Assembly: GCF_000814675.1 (NCBI RefSeq)
Contig: NZ_JWIG01000001.1
Span: 818,471-882,470, forward strand
Origin: Pseudoalteromonas distincta
GTDB taxonomy: Bacteria; Pseudomonadota; Gammaproteobacteria; Enterobacterales; Alteromonadaceae
DNA: 64,000 nt
Reading direction: 5' to 3'
The notes under the pieces are model-generated. The model was not told where the DNA came from. It ran no database searches and saw nothing but the letters and a program-made list of their open reading frames with translations. A program made the translations under genes and the position numbers. Of the stretch, positions 16,104 through 25,627 are shown in pieces. How positions within the stretch are numbered: position 1 is the stretch's first letter; every line of letters starts with the position of its first letter.

Positions 16104-18596
16104 GTGATTTTATTAAAACGAACTTTACAATTTTTTATCATTTGTGTGTTAATTGGTCTGATCACTTTGGTCAGTCTTTATTACTACGTTAAACCTGATA
16201 TCCCCAGTGTGCAAGTTTTAAAAGACGTGCAATTACAAACTCCTATGCAAGTATTCACAAAAGATGGGCTTTTAATCAATCAATTTGGTGAAAAGCGTCG
16301 TATTCCAGTGACTATTGATGAAATTCCTCAAACCCTCATTAATGCATTTTTAGCGACAGAAGATAATCGATTTTACGATCATATAGGCATAGATCCTATA
16401 GGTATTGTACGTTCGGCTATTGTTCTTATATCTACCGGCGAGAAAAAACAAGGCGCAAGTACTATTACTATGCAGCTTGCTCGTAATTTCTTTTTAACTC
16501 GCGAAAAAGCATATATTCGTAAAGTTAAAGAAATATTTATAGCGCTACATATCGAAGGTGTATTAACAAAAGACGAAATTTTAGAGCTTTACCTTAATAA
16601 AATAGAATTAGGTAATCGCGCTTTTGGTATTGGTGCTGCAGCACAAGTTTATTACGGTAAGGAGTTAAAAGATTTAACACTTGCACAAATGGCGATGATT
16701 GCAGGTTTACCAAAGGCCCCTTCAGCTTTAAACCCAATTCGTAACCCAACGCGTGCAAAAGCACGCCGAAATGTTGTTTTAGGGCGTTTATTAACTGAAA
16801 ATTATATTACTCAAGAAGAATATAACGAAGCAACGAGCCAACCTATCACCGCTTATTTTCATGGTGCTGAAATAAACTTATACGCCCCGTATATTTCTGA
16901 AATGGTGCGCGCTGAAATGGTCTCGCGTTATGGAATAGATAAAGCTTACAACTCAGGTTTTAAAATTTTCACCTCGGTAGAGTCTAAAGTTCAAAAAGCA
17001 GCGCAAAACGCACTTGTAAACAACTTACATAATTATGATATGCGCCATGGTTTTAGAGGACCAACAGATGTTTTATGGGACCCTGAAACACAACCTGCTT
17101 TAACTGAGCAACAAATACTCAATAAATTACAAAGCGTAAATGAGTTGGGTACTTTGAAAGCAGCAGCCGTGCTTAGTGTTAATGACAAAACAGCGTCGGT
17201 ATTACTTAAAAGTGGCGAGCGCACAACTCTTACTTGGGATAACTTAAAATGGGCGCGTAAATATATTACTCGTTACCGCCAAAGTTTTGCTCCAAAAGCA
17301 GCTACAGATATTTTAACGCCAGGAATGCAAATATGGGTGCGTAAAAATGAAGATGACAGCTACTTACTAAGCCAAATACCAGAAGCATCAAGTGCTATTG
17401 TGTCACTCGACCCACAAGATGGAAGAATTAAAGCTATTGTAGGTGGTTACAGCTTTGAGCAAAGTCAATATAACCGAGCGGTACAAGCAAAGCGTCAAGT
17501 AGGTTCTAATATAAAACCTTTTATATATTCAGCAGCACTTGAAAAAGGTTACACGCTTGCGTCTATATTAAACGATGCTCCTATAAACCAATGGGATAAA
17601 AGCCAAGGCGTAGCATGGCGCCCTAAAAACAGCCCTGCTGTATATAATGGTCCGATAAGAATTCGCCGTGCCTTAGCACAGTCTAAAAACGTTATTTCGG
17701 TGCGCTTACTACGCGGCGTTGGATTACAACGTACAGCTGATCATTTATTAAAGTTTGGCTTTAAAGATTCAGACATTAATCGCAGTGAATCACTAGCACT
17801 GGGTAGTGCTTCCATTACTCCACTTGAACTTGCTCGTGGCATGAGTGCATTTGCCAATGGTGGCCACTTAATTGAACCTTACTTTATTTCAGAAATTCAA
17901 GATGCTTACGGTAATGTATTGTTCAAAGCAAACCCTGCTCTTGCCTGTGACGAAGAGGCTCTACCAACACATAATGAATTCTCACTTCATAATAGTAGTG
18001 CTGATGTGGAGCCAACAAAAAAATGTGCACCGAGAATTATTTCTAAGCAGAATGCATTTTTAATTGCTGATGCAATGCACAGTGGTATTTGGGGCGGCGG
18101 TAGTTGGGCCCATAAAACTGGTTGGAGTGGTACAGGTTGGCGCGCACAAGCTTTAGAACGTCGAGATCTTTCGGGTAAAACAGGCACAACTAACGATTCT
18201 GTAGACACCTGGTTTAGTGGCTTTAACAGTAAAGTAATGACTTCTGTGTGGGTGGGCTTTGATAACCCAGGTAACGCTCTTGGCCGTTCTACGTACAATA
18301 ACAACTTAGATAGCAGCCAAATATCTGGTGCTGAATCGGGGGCTAAAACAGCGCAGCCTGCATGGATTGAATTTATGAAAGCCGCACTTGAGGGAACACC
18401 TGAAGCGCCAATTGAGCCTCCTGAGGGGCTTGTTTCGATTCGTATTGATTTAGCCACTGGTTTACTAAGCCACAAAAATGACTACACCAGCCGCTTTGAA
18501 TACTTCGAAAAAGGCACTGCACCGACAAAGTATGTGCTATCTCAGCCTAACGATATATTTGAAGAAGACACAAAAACCGAAGAAGAGCTATTTTAA
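16104..18596 (+). CDS. mrcA: Penicillin-binding protein 1A, bifunctional transglycosylase/transpeptidase
   Basis: The 830-residue class A PBP polymerises and cross-links peptidoglycan. After an N-terminal membrane anchor (about 10-28), the glycosyltransferase domain has ATEDNRFYDH with catalytic Glu86 and GASTITMQLARN. A PBP1A-type OB insert follows. The transpeptidase domain has the S-x-x-K nucleophile motif SNIK (Ser468), SKN (AQSKNVISVR) and KTGTT at about 692. The start is GTG with AGGGA 7 bases upstream. Its transcript ends at a clear hairpin. Confidence 0.96.
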   Translation: MILLKRTLQFFIICVLIGLITLVSLYYYVKPDIPSVQVLKDVQLQTPMQVFTKDGLLINQFGEKRRIPVTIDEIPQTLINAFLATEDNRFYDHIGIDPIGIVRSAIVLISTGEKKQGASTITMQLARNFFLTREKAYIRKVKEIFIALHIEGVLTKDEILELYLNKIELGNRAFGIGAAAQVYYGKELKDLTLAQMAMIAGLPKAPSALNPIRNPTRAKARRNVVLGRLLTENYITQEEYNEATSQPITAYFHGAEINLYAPYISEMVRAEMVSRYGIDKAYNSGFKIFTSVESKVQKAAQNALVNNLHNYDMRHGFRGPTDVLWDPETQPALTEQQILNKLQSVNELGTLKAAAVLSVNDKTASVLLKSGERTTLTWDNLKWARKYITRYRQSFAPKAATDILTPGMQIWVRKNEDDSYLLSQIPEASSAIVSLDPQDGRIKAIVGGYSFEQSQYNRAVQAKRQVGSNIKPFIYSAALEKGYTLASILNDAPINQWDKSQGVAWRPKNSPAVYNGPIRIRRALAQSKNVISVRLLRGVGLQRTADHLLKFGFKDSDINRSESLALGSASITPLELARGMSAFANGGHLIEPYFISEIQDAYGNVLFKANPALACDEEALPTHNEFSLHNSSADVEPTKKCAPRIISKQNAFLIADAMHSGIWGGGSWAHKTGWSGTGWRAQALERRDLSGKTGTTNDSVDTWFSGFNSKVMTSVWVGFDNPGNALGRSTYNNNLDSSQISGAESGAKTAQPAWIEFMKAALEGTPEAPIEPPEGLVSIRIDLATGLLSHKNDYTSRFEYFEKGTAPTKYVLSQPNDIFEEDTKTEEELF

Positions 18597-18614
18597 TAAT
18601 ATCTCTGTAATACA

Positions 18615-18644
18615 AAAACGGCAGCTTATTTAAGCTGCCGTTTT
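18615..18644. terminator. Bidirectional terminator between mrcA and metL
   Basis: The stem AAAACGGCAGCTTA / TAAGCTGCCGTTTT spans 18615-18644 with a very short loop. It has A- and T-runs on either side and suits both convergent transcripts. Confidence 0.85.
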
Positions 18645-18660
18645 AATTTTAAATAATCGC

Positions 18661-21006
18661 TTATTTTAAGTTTTGAACAAGCCAATATAAGTCAGAGTGT
18701 ACACCCGCAGCGGTTACTTCTTTCCCAGCCCCAGGCCCCTGAATCACAAGCGCGTTATCACTATACCATTTGCTATTAATTACAAAAATATTATCGCCAG
18801 GTGTAAGGTTTGCTAACGCATCCCCATTAGGCACATACGTAATTCCTACTTTAGCGATAACTTCAGTTTTTGTTATATCTAATAGGCCTGTGTATCTCAG
18901 TACTGAGTTATTAGCTTTTGCTGTATCAGCATGCTCTTCAATGAACGCATCTAGCTGGGCTTTATTGTTTAGAAAGTCTTCCCAGCTTCCTAGCGCAAGC
19001 TCACCGGGCATTAATGCCGATAAGCTAATATCATCAAGCTCAAGCTCTATACCTAACTCTCGGGCTAAAATAAGTAACTTACGCTGCATATCTCGTCCAG
19101 ATAAATCCTCGCGAGGGTCAGGCTCTGTGAACCCCATTTTCTGTGCTTCTAATACCAACTCAGAAAAAGCAGTCGTACCATCATACTTACTACATAACCA
19201 CGAAAGCGTACCCGAGAATACGCCTTCAATACGCGTAATTTTATCACCACTATTTTGCAAATCAGCCAAAGCAAAATTGATAGGTAAGCCTGCGCCTACA
19301 CTTGTATTATATCGCCAATGTAAATTACGTTCGCCAAGGTTACTACGAAGTGCTTTATACCAAGAAGTCGGTGCTGTACCTGCATATTTGTTAGCACTAA
19401 TTAAATGACAATCTCTGTCTACAAAATCTGAATATAAAAAGCTAAACTGCTCACTTGCGGTAATATCAATTAACACTTTATGTTCGTAGTCAAGCTCGCT
19501 TATCGCATTAAGTAAATCCGCAGCTTCATAGCTATTCGCCTCATGCTGCCATTGAGTTTTCCATTGCGATATATTTATGCCACTTGCATTAAATAACATA
19601 TGTTTAGAGCGAACCAGCGCTACCAATTTAATACTAAAGTCGTCTGATAAACGCTCAAATTGTGCCGATAACTGCTCAATAAAAGCATCGCCTACATTGC
19701 CAAGGCCCGCAACTATAACGGCTATTTCTTGGCCTTTATTGATTAGCTTATCGTGTAAGGCGCTTTGTATATCGCTATCTATAAATTGGTCTGTTAGTAA
19801 TAAAACATAACCATTATCTTGATGCACAAAACGCGGCTTTATAGTCTGTTCAGCTAATACCTCTAAAGCTTGCAGTTTTAGTACGCTAACGTCTTGCTCA
19901 GGGGCAACAATTGCACAGCCATTTAAATTTGACTCACTAATATTAGCTCTACCAGCAAAGTAATTAATAACTTGATATGTTTGTGCAGCCGGTACTACTA
20001 AATACACTTCACCATTATGGTTAAAATGATGAAGGCTATGCTGAATAAGCTGACTAACGCTTGCGACCTCACCTTCACTTAATCCTTCAACCATTAATAA
20101 ATCAACATTTTGCAGCGTGGTTATAAAGCGCTTTTTCTTTGCTGAACCTTCTTTTACTATATCTGTTGGGCTTGCTTGCACATCAAAACTACTACGAACA
20201 GCTAGCTTAATATCGCTGTTTTTAAGTGGCGATAGTGTTTTTGCATGTAATACAGGGTTACCCAAACGAGCTAATAAATTAGCTTGCCCGCGACAAATTT
20301 TGCCGTATTTAATCGCTTTTTTTACCTTACGAGGATCAGTGCTAAACACTCCCTGTGTATCGGTCCAAATACATACTTGCTTAGCATTACAGTAATTTGC
20401 AAGTAGTGTTGCACTATAATCGCTACCGTTGCGTCCAAGTGTTACGGTCTCACCTTTCGTATCAGCGGCAATAAACCCAGTAACAACATTTATCTTATTA
20501 GGCAAAATTGACTGTCGACATTGCTGCGCATTTTGCGCATGCATTAATTCACCATCGTTTAAGGTAAAAAGACTACGGGCATCTTGAGCACACGCCTCAA
20601 TATTTAACTGCTGTAAATAAGTAGCGAGTAAACGTGCTGACCACAGTTCCCCATGCGCAAGTAACGCAGCCTCTTTTAGCTGCTCAGCTTGAGCAAGTTC
20701 TGCAATATTACTAAGCTCGGTATTTAGTGTTCTAAGTGCGCAGCGCTTTAAATCAGCTTGTAATAACTGCTCAATTAAATCGCTTTGATGGTTATTTAAC
20801 TGCAGTAAAATATCAGCGACAGCTTGCGTGTCTTGCAGCTGATAACTTTGCCACAACGACACAAGTGTATCTGTAGTTTTACCTGCAGCAGACACCACAA
20901 CACAGTCGCCCGGCTGAGTATGCCCAATAATTATTTTAGCTACGCTTTGATAGCGCTCACTAGAGCTTAAGCTTGAACCACCAAATTTATGTACACAATT
21001 GACCAT
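18661..21006 (-). CDS. metL: Bifunctional aspartokinase II / homoserine dehydrogenase II
   Basis: MetL performs the first and third steps from aspartate to homoserine for methionine. The 781-residue protein has an aspartokinase half beginning KFGGSSLSS, with VTLGRNGSDYSATLLA and IWTDTQGVFSTDPR. A diverged regulatory region follows, then a homoserine dehydrogenase half from about residue 440 (VIVAGLGNVGDAFIEQL, ISANKYAGT, RIEGVFSGTLSWL). It is slightly shorter than E. coli MetL (810). The symbol metL rather than thrA rests on its place behind metB and metJ. The ATG lies only 4 bases from a repeat element that fills the metB-metL gap, and no clear ribosome site is seen. Confidence 0.92.
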   Translation of the reverse strand: MVNCVHKFGGSSLSSSERYQSVAKIIIGHTQPGDCVVVSAAGKTTDTLVSLWQSYQLQDTQAVADILLQLNNHQSDLIEQLLQADLKRCALRTLNTELSNIAELAQAEQLKEAALLAHGELWSARLLATYLQQLNIEACAQDARSLFTLNDGELMHAQNAQQCRQSILPNKINVVTGFIAADTKGETVTLGRNGSDYSATLLANYCNAKQVCIWTDTQGVFSTDPRKVKKAIKYGKICRGQANLLARLGNPVLHAKTLSPLKNSDIKLAVRSSFDVQASPTDIVKEGSAKKKRFITTLQNVDLLMVEGLSEGEVASVSQLIQHSLHHFNHNGEVYLVVPAAQTYQVINYFAGRANISESNLNGCAIVAPEQDVSVLKLQALEVLAEQTIKPRFVHQDNGYVLLLTDQFIDSDIQSALHDKLINKGQEIAVIVAGLGNVGDAFIEQLSAQFERLSDDFSIKLVALVRSKHMLFNASGINISQWKTQWQHEANSYEAADLLNAISELDYEHKVLIDITASEQFSFLYSDFVDRDCHLISANKYAGTAPTSWYKALRSNLGERNLHWRYNTSVGAGLPINFALADLQNSGDKITRIEGVFSGTLSWLCSKYDGTTAFSELVLEAQKMGFTEPDPREDLSGRDMQRKLLILARELGIELELDDISLSALMPGELALGSWEDFLNNKAQLDAFIEEHADTAKANNSVLRYTGLLDITKTEVIAKVGITYVPNGDALANLTPGDNIFVINSKWYSDNALVIQGPGAGKEVTAAGVHSDLYWLVQNLK

Positions 21007-21010
21007 ATTT

Positions 21011-21485
21011 ATACCAATTAGCTTAATTAAGTTGTCTATTTTGAGGTAAGAAAACCGTATCGATAATAAGGCAAAAATTTCGTTATTTAGTTGTTCTATA
21101 TTAGGAATTTTTAACGATGTTATCGTGCGGTTTAATCCCTCAAATTGATTAGGGCGTGTTGATCTTTGTGGATTGAAATTTGTTCAATCCAAGGAAGATT
21201 AAATCGCGGCGCGAGGTTTGTAACCTAGTGGGCTAAGTAAAAACCGAGCAAAGCTTCCGCGTCCTGCTCACGCCCCTTACCTACATCCATGTAGGCAACA
21301 AAGAGTTAATCGTCCCTAGAAAGAACCCAAAGGGCAGCGCATGTTTGGTATTTATGCTGCGTTATCGCCTATTCATGGGGAATAACCACACTACATAGGC
21401 TCCGCCTTGCCTAAAAACCAAACATACTGCTGCAAATTCACCCACCAAAGATCAACACGCCCTAGGTATTATTGCGGATTGGTAT
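21011..21485. repeat. 162-bp inverted-repeat element (family A/B), split by a nested element
   Basis: The outer ends are imperfect inverted repeats: ATACCAATTAGC at 21011 and GCGGATTGGTAT ending at 21485. Removing the inner insert and one TA leaves 162 bp that align along most of their length with the 161-bp element at 52931-53091. Shared blocks include TAGTTGTTCTA, AATTTTTAACGA and AAATTGAT. The element occupies all but 4 and 3 bases of the metB-metL gap. It encodes no protein and looks like a MITE-type intergenic repeat. Confidence 0.8.
21152..21462. mobile_element. 311-bp MITE-like element nested inside the family A repeat, TA target duplication
   Basis: The ends share a 17-bp perfect terminal inverted repeat (GGGCGTGTTGATCTTTG) that continues imperfectly for about 12 more bases. 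TA flanks both sides (21150-21151 and 21463-21464). Excising the element plus one TA restores the spacing of the uninterrupted sister copy. No transposase frame is present, so it would have been moved in trans. A TA duplication is typical of IS630/Tc1-mariner type elements, but I cannot name the parent family. Confidence 0.75.
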
Positions 21486-21488
21486 TAC

Positions 21489-22736
21489 TTACCAAAGCGC
21501 TGGACGGGCTGCACTTAATTTAACGTTTCCACCAGAAGTGCCAGCACCTTTGCCTACACGGCCAACATTTTTATTTTGCCCTGGTTTTACAAGTTCAAAT
21601 ACTCGTTCAAAGTCAGCTATTAAATCGTGTATATCTTCAATCCCAACCGAAATACGAATAAGCGTATCGCCCACACCCGCTTCTAAACGTGCCTTTGCCT
21701 CCATGCCTGCGTGCGTCATAGTTGCGGGGTGACAAATTAAACTCTCTACGCCACCTAGTGACTCAGCTAAACTAAACGTTTTAAGACTAGTTAAAAATGC
21801 TGCAGCGTCGTTTATATCGCCTTTAATATCAAAACTAACCATGCCACCAAAGCCAAGTTGTTGTGCTTTAGCAAGCTCATGCTGAGGATGCGACTCAAGT
21901 CCTGGATAGTAAACTTGGCTTACAAAATTGGAGCTTTCAAGGTACTTAGCTATTGCTAGCGCATTTTCTTGGTGCTGCCTTAAGCGCACATTTAAAGTAC
22001 GTAGACCACGAAGCGTTAAATAACTATCAAAAGGGGCGCCCGTAATACCAATATTATTTGCCCACCAAGCAAGCTCATCACCAAGCTCTTGTGTTGCAGC
22101 AATAACAGCGCCGCCCACTACATCTGAGTGCCCGTTAATGTATTTAGTAGTTGAATGCACCACAATATCTACACCAAACTTAATAGGGTTTTGTAAGGCA
22201 GGAGACAAAAACGTGTTATCTGCGGCAACCAATGCACCGCATTGCTTAGCAACATCGGTAACCGCTTTAATATCGGTTAAACGAAGTACTGGGTTACTTG
22301 GAGTCTCTATCCAAATAAGCTTAGGTTTAATTGCTAAAATTTGTTGAAGGCTTTCTTCTTTTGTTAAATCTAATACTTCAAGCTTCAATAGTCCGCGTTT
22401 TTGTAACGATGTAAATAAACGATAGCTACCACCATAACAATCATGTGGAATTACTAACGTGTCGTCACTGTTAAGTAGCTGAGTAGCTAAATGCACGGCT
22501 GCCATACCAGTGGCCGTAATTATGCCGCGAGCGCCGCCTTCAAGCTTAGCAAGCGTCTCTGCTAAAATATCACGATTAGGGTTACCACTGCGGCCATAAT
22601 CATACTCACGCTTGGTATCAAAGTCGGCAAACGAATAAGTCGTTGATAAATAAATTGGCGGCACCACTGCACCATGATGTTTATCAGCATCAACGCCGTT
22701 ACGTACAGCAATGGTCGCTTTGTTTTTTTCGCTCAT
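21489..22736 (-). CDS. metB: Cystathionine gamma-synthase
   Basis: This PLP enzyme joins an activated homoserine with cysteine to give cystathionine. The 415-residue protein shows the Cys/Met-metabolism family motifs: YDYGRSGNPNRD near residue 45, IETPSNPVLRL, and the PLP lysine in VVHSTTKYINGHSDVVGG. I start at ATG 22736 (MSEKNKATIAV) because AGG lies 8 bases upstream; the GTG 9 bases earlier has no ribosome site. It is somewhat longer than E. coli MetB (386), with a Gly-rich C-terminal tail (GRVGKGAGTSGG). Cystathionine beta-lyase or O-acetylhomoserine sulfhydrylase activity cannot be excluded, but the metJ/metL neighbourhood favours MetB. Confidence 0.9.
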   Translation of the reverse strand: MSEKNKATIAVRNGVDADKHHGAVVPPIYLSTTYSFADFDTKREYDYGRSGNPNRDILAETLAKLEGGARGIITATGMAAVHLATQLLNSDDTLVIPHDCYGGSYRLFTSLQKRGLLKLEVLDLTKEESLQQILAIKPKLIWIETPSNPVLRLTDIKAVTDVAKQCGALVAADNTFLSPALQNPIKFGVDIVVHSTTKYINGHSDVVGGAVIAATQELGDELAWWANNIGITGAPFDSYLTLRGLRTLNVRLRQHQENALAIAKYLESSNFVSQVYYPGLESHPQHELAKAQQLGFGGMVSFDIKGDINDAAAFLTSLKTFSLAESLGGVESLICHPATMTHAGMEAKARLEAGVGDTLIRISVGIEDIHDLIADFERVFELVKPGQNKNVGRVGKGAGTSGGNVKLSAARPALW

Positions 22737-22756
22737 ATTCGTCACCTGATTAATTT

Positions 22757-22772
22757 GGATGTTTAGACGTCT
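22757..22772. promoter_or_regulatory. MetJ operator (met box) upstream of metB
   Basis: A perfect match to the 8-base met-box consensus AGACGTCT is at 22765-22772, preceded in phase by GGATGTTT, which keeps 5 of 8 bases. MetJ binds tandem 8-bp boxes. The site lies about 30 bases upstream of the metB ATG, so repression of metB by MetJ with S-adenosylmethionine is expected. Confidence 0.75.
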
Positions 22773-23025
22773 AAAATAGTAAGTTATCCATTTTAATAAG
22801 TCAAAGGATTTTAAAGCTCTAGATGGCTAAAGTTAGGAAAGGCGTTTGCTAGTATCACATTTTGACTCACAAAAGTGAGCTTATTTTTACATCCCAAATA
22901 GGCTTATTAAGATAGATCGGTATCTATTATTTGACTATCTTTTTTAAATCGATAGAATTTCACGCATATTTACACGCTTTTTATACCGTGTGAGAAATTA
23001 ATAATCTGAGGCAACGATACATCTT

Positions 23026-23346
23026 ATGGCTAAATGGAATGGTGAGTATATTCACCCATACGCAGAACACGGGAAAAAATCAGAGCAAGTTAAAAAGATC
23101 ACCGTTTCGATCCCGCTAAATGTATTAAAAGTTTTAACGGATGAGCGTACGCGTCGTCAAATCAACAACCTTCGCCATGCAACAAATAGTGAATTGCTAT
23201 GTGAGGCGTTTTTGCATGCCTTTACTGGTCAACCTTTACCAAATGACGATGACTTACGTAAAGACAACGCAGAAAAAGTACCAGAAGAAGTTAAAAAGAT
23301 AATGCAAGAAATGGGTTTAGAAGTGCCTATTTTAAACGAAGAATAA
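23026..23346 (+). CDS. metJ: Methionine repressor MetJ
   Basis: The 106-residue ribbon-helix-helix repressor is nearly the same length as E. coli MetJ (105). The beta strand KKITVSIP that enters the DNA major groove, the [27 protein letters not shown] helices and the GQPLP turn are all visible. With S-adenosylmethionine as corepressor it controls methionine genes. It is divergent from metB with a met box in between and ends at a strong hairpin. Confidence 0.97.
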   Translation: MAKWNGEYIHPYAEHGKKSEQVKKITVSIPLNVLKVLTDERTRRQINNLRHATNSELLCEAFLHAFTGQPLPNDDDLRKDNAEKVPEEVKKIMQEMGLEVPILNEE

Positions 23347-23364
23347 ATCGTTACCTTTTTAATC

Positions 23365-23395
23365 AAAAAACCTCAGCATTGCTGAGGTTTTTTTT
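23365..23395. terminator. Bidirectional terminator between metJ and the malic enzyme gene
   Basis: The stem AAAAAACCTCAGC / GCTGAGGTTTTTT has a 3-base loop and serves two convergent transcripts. Confidence 0.85.
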
Positions 23396-23413
23396 GTTTA
23401 AGCGTTATATATA

Positions 23414-24655
23414 TTACGCCATATAATTTTCAGGTAAGTCAATTTGCGCAACACCCGACTCTACCGCAGCAAGTGCTACAGCTTTAGCTATACGCGGTAG
23501 TAAACGCGGATCCATTGGTTTTGGAATAATGTACTGCGCACCAAACTCTAACTTATCTACGCCTGCGGCTTTTAAAACTTCTGCAGGTACAGACTCTTTG
23601 GCAATACTACGAATAGCCTCAACTGCAGCAATTTTCATTTCATCGTTAATCGCGCTTGCACGTACATCAAGCGCACCACGGAAAATAAACGGAAAACATA
23701 AAACATTATTTACTTGGTTAGGGTAATCAGAGCGCCCTGTTGCCATAATTAAATCGTTGCGTGCGCCGTGAGCAAGTGCAGGATCGATTTCTGGATCTGG
23801 GTTTGAACATGCAAACACGACCGGCTTTTCTGCCATTAGTTTTAAATCTTCGGCAGCTAACAAGTTAGGACCCGAAACACCAACAAACACATCAGCATCT
23901 GCAATTACATCTTGCAATGTGCGTTTATCGGTATTGTTAGCAAAAAGCTGTTTATATTCATTTAAATCATCGCGACGAGTATGAATAACACCTTTGCGGT
24001 CAAGCATATAAATGTGTTCACGCAGTGCACCACACTTAATTAACAATTCCATACACGCAACTGCAGCAGCGCCTGCACCTAAACATACAATTATTGCATC
24101 TTCAATTGATTTACCTTGTACTTCTAGCGCATTTAACATGCCGGCAGCCGTCACAATGGCGGTGCCGTGTTGGTCGTCATGAAAAACAGGAATGCTACAA
24201 CGCTCTATTAATGCTTTTTCAATTTCAAAACACTCTGGTGCTTTAATATCTTCAAGGTTAATACCACCGAATGTGTCAGCAATATTGGCCACCGTGTTAA
24301 TAAAGTCTTCTGTTGTTTTGTGCTTTACTTCAATATCAATAGAATCAAGCCCTGCAAAACGTTTAAACAATAACGCCTTGCCTTCCATTACGGGCTTAGA
24401 CGCTAAAGGACCTAAATTACCCAAGCCGAGAATTGCAGTACCATTAGTGATAACCGCAACCATGTTACCTTTACCGGTATATTTATATGCATTTGCAGGA
24501 TCTGCGGCAATTTCACGTACAGGTTCAGCGACACCTGGGCTATAGGCTAGGGCTAAGTCTTGAACTGTTTCAGCTGGTTTTGTTAGCTCAATGCTAATTT
24601 TACCAGGTACGGGATGTGAGTGATAATGTAGTGCTTGTTCACGAAAGTCAGACAT
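23414..24655 (-). CDS. NAD(P)-dependent malic enzyme, short form without a phosphotransacetylase domain
   Basis: It oxidatively decarboxylates malate to pyruvate. The 413-residue protein has the malic N-terminal domain (LALAYSPGVAEPV, GNLGPLASKPVMEGK), the metal and substrate region (INLEDIKAPECFEIE, PVFHDDQHGTAIV) and a Rossmann domain with IVCLGAGAAAVACM. E. coli MaeB is about 760 residues because of an extra phosphotransacetylase-like half. That half is missing here, with a normal C-terminus, so this is the single-domain bacterial type rather than a truncation. Cofactor choice cannot be read from sequence. Confidence 0.92.
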   Translation of the reverse strand: MSDFREQALHYHSHPVPGKISIELTKPAETVQDLALAYSPGVAEPVREIAADPANAYKYTGKGNMVAVITNGTAILGLGNLGPLASKPVMEGKALLFKRFAGLDSIDIEVKHKTTEDFINTVANIADTFGGINLEDIKAPECFEIEKALIERCSIPVFHDDQHGTAIVTAAGMLNALEVQGKSIEDAIIVCLGAGAAAVACMELLIKCGALREHIYMLDRKGVIHTRRDDLNEYKQLFANNTDKRTLQDVIADADVFVGVSGPNLLAAEDLKLMAEKPVVFACSNPDPEIDPALAHGARNDLIMATGRSDYPNQVNNVLCFPFIFRGALDVRASAINDEMKIAAVEAIRSIAKESVPAEVLKAAGVDKLEFGAQYIIPKPMDPRLLPRIAKAVALAAVESGVAQIDLPENYMA

Positions 24656-25137
24656 AACGCGATGGTATCCTGCAATTTAAGTTAAAGTGAGAGGTGGAGT
24701 CTTGGGGTACGATACCCTTATTATTTTTAAATTCCAAGCAATATCAGGTCTATCCTGTTATATGCTATATCCTTTAATTTTAAGAGGTTTTTCAGTAACT
24801 TTGCAGGATTATATAAACATTTGATAAATAAAAATTCACCAAAAAAGTAAGTTTTGAGGTGCGTTTATGTCTATTAAAATATTAAAAAAATCTATGTTTA
24901 ACGCATCATCATAAACTTAAAATAACAGCCTACTACACTACTTTAAAAACAGATAAGCCCACGTTAGCTACTTTTATCAACCTAGTTAAAATTTGTACTA
25001 TTTAAAATATAGAGAATATCTATCGATTTGTCTGTAAAGGTTTATGCATACTCAGAATAAGATTAGGAAATAGTTATGCAAGGTGTGATGTAGCTCGAGC
25101 AAGCTAAATAAGATCAGAAGTGGTAAATTTTAGACAC
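24656..25137. other. Gene-poor stretch between the malic enzyme gene and rpmE
   Basis: This A+T-rich region lies between the malic enzyme start and the rpmE terminator. I see no protein gene of normal size and no repeat shared with the rest of the window. The leftward malic enzyme promoter should lie at its left end. One tiny frame at 24867-24914 has a fair ribosome site and is listed separately with low confidence. Confidence 0.5.
24867..24914 (+). CDS. Possible 15-residue leader-like peptide
   Basis: ATG at 24867 follows GAGG by 8 bases and opens a 15-codon frame (MSIKILKKSMFNASS) ending in TAA. It is basic at the N-terminus and Ser-rich at the end. It may be a remnant of a small peptide gene or chance. 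There are no partner genes nearby. Confidence 0.15.
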   Translation: MSIKILKKSMFNASS

Positions 25138-25166
25138 AAAAAAAGCACCCTAAGGTGCTTTTTTTA
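25138..25166. terminator. rpmE terminator
   Basis: The stem AAAAGCACC / GGTGCTTTT has a 4-base loop and flanking A- and T-runs, 15 bases past the rpmE stop on the minus strand. Confidence 0.85.
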
Positions 25167-25181
25167 ACTAAACAGCAATAA

Positions 25182-25397
25182 TTACTTCTTGCTGCTAAGT
25201 GCACCGAAGCGCTTGTTGAAGCGATCAACACGGCCGCCAGTGTCTAAAATCTTTTGCTTACCAGTGTAAAACGGGTGACACGCAGAACATACGTCTAAGT
25301 GAATGTCTTTACAAAGAGTTGAGCTAGTTTCGAATTTGTTTCCGCATGAACATGTTGCAGAAATTACTTCGTACTTAGGGTGAATACCTTCTTTCAT
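25182..25397 (-). CDS. rpmE: 50S ribosomal protein L31, zinc-binding form
   Basis: The 71-residue protein begins [12 protein letters not shown] and keeps the four zinc cysteines (CSC near 16-18, CSACHPF near 37-40), so this is the C+ form of L31. GAGG lies 5 bases before the ATG. It is divergent from priA, as in E. coli. Confidence 0.97.
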   Translation of the reverse strand: MKEGIHPKYEVISATCSCGNKFETSSTLCKDIHLDVCSACHPFYTGKQKILDTGGRVDRFNKRFGALSSKK

Positions 25398-25627
25398 AGG
25401 AACCTCTAGTTAAGGCCGCATCGCTCTCCAAACCCGAAGTCTGGCACCATACGTCGTTAAAACAAATTTGTTGGTGGCGGATTTTATCCAACAACCTTCC
25501 CCTGCACAAGTATTTATTTATCTTTTCGCTAAAAAAGTGAACAATCTCTTTCTCAAGTACTATTGCTAGTAGGTTTTTAGCGGTATTTTTAGTACATTAC
25601 AGCATTAATTTTACGGGTTGAGTTGTT

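Noticed and set aside
21152..21462. A complete insertion sequence in the metB-metL gap
   Set aside because: The 311 bp are too short and hold no transposase frame, so it is a non-autonomous element.
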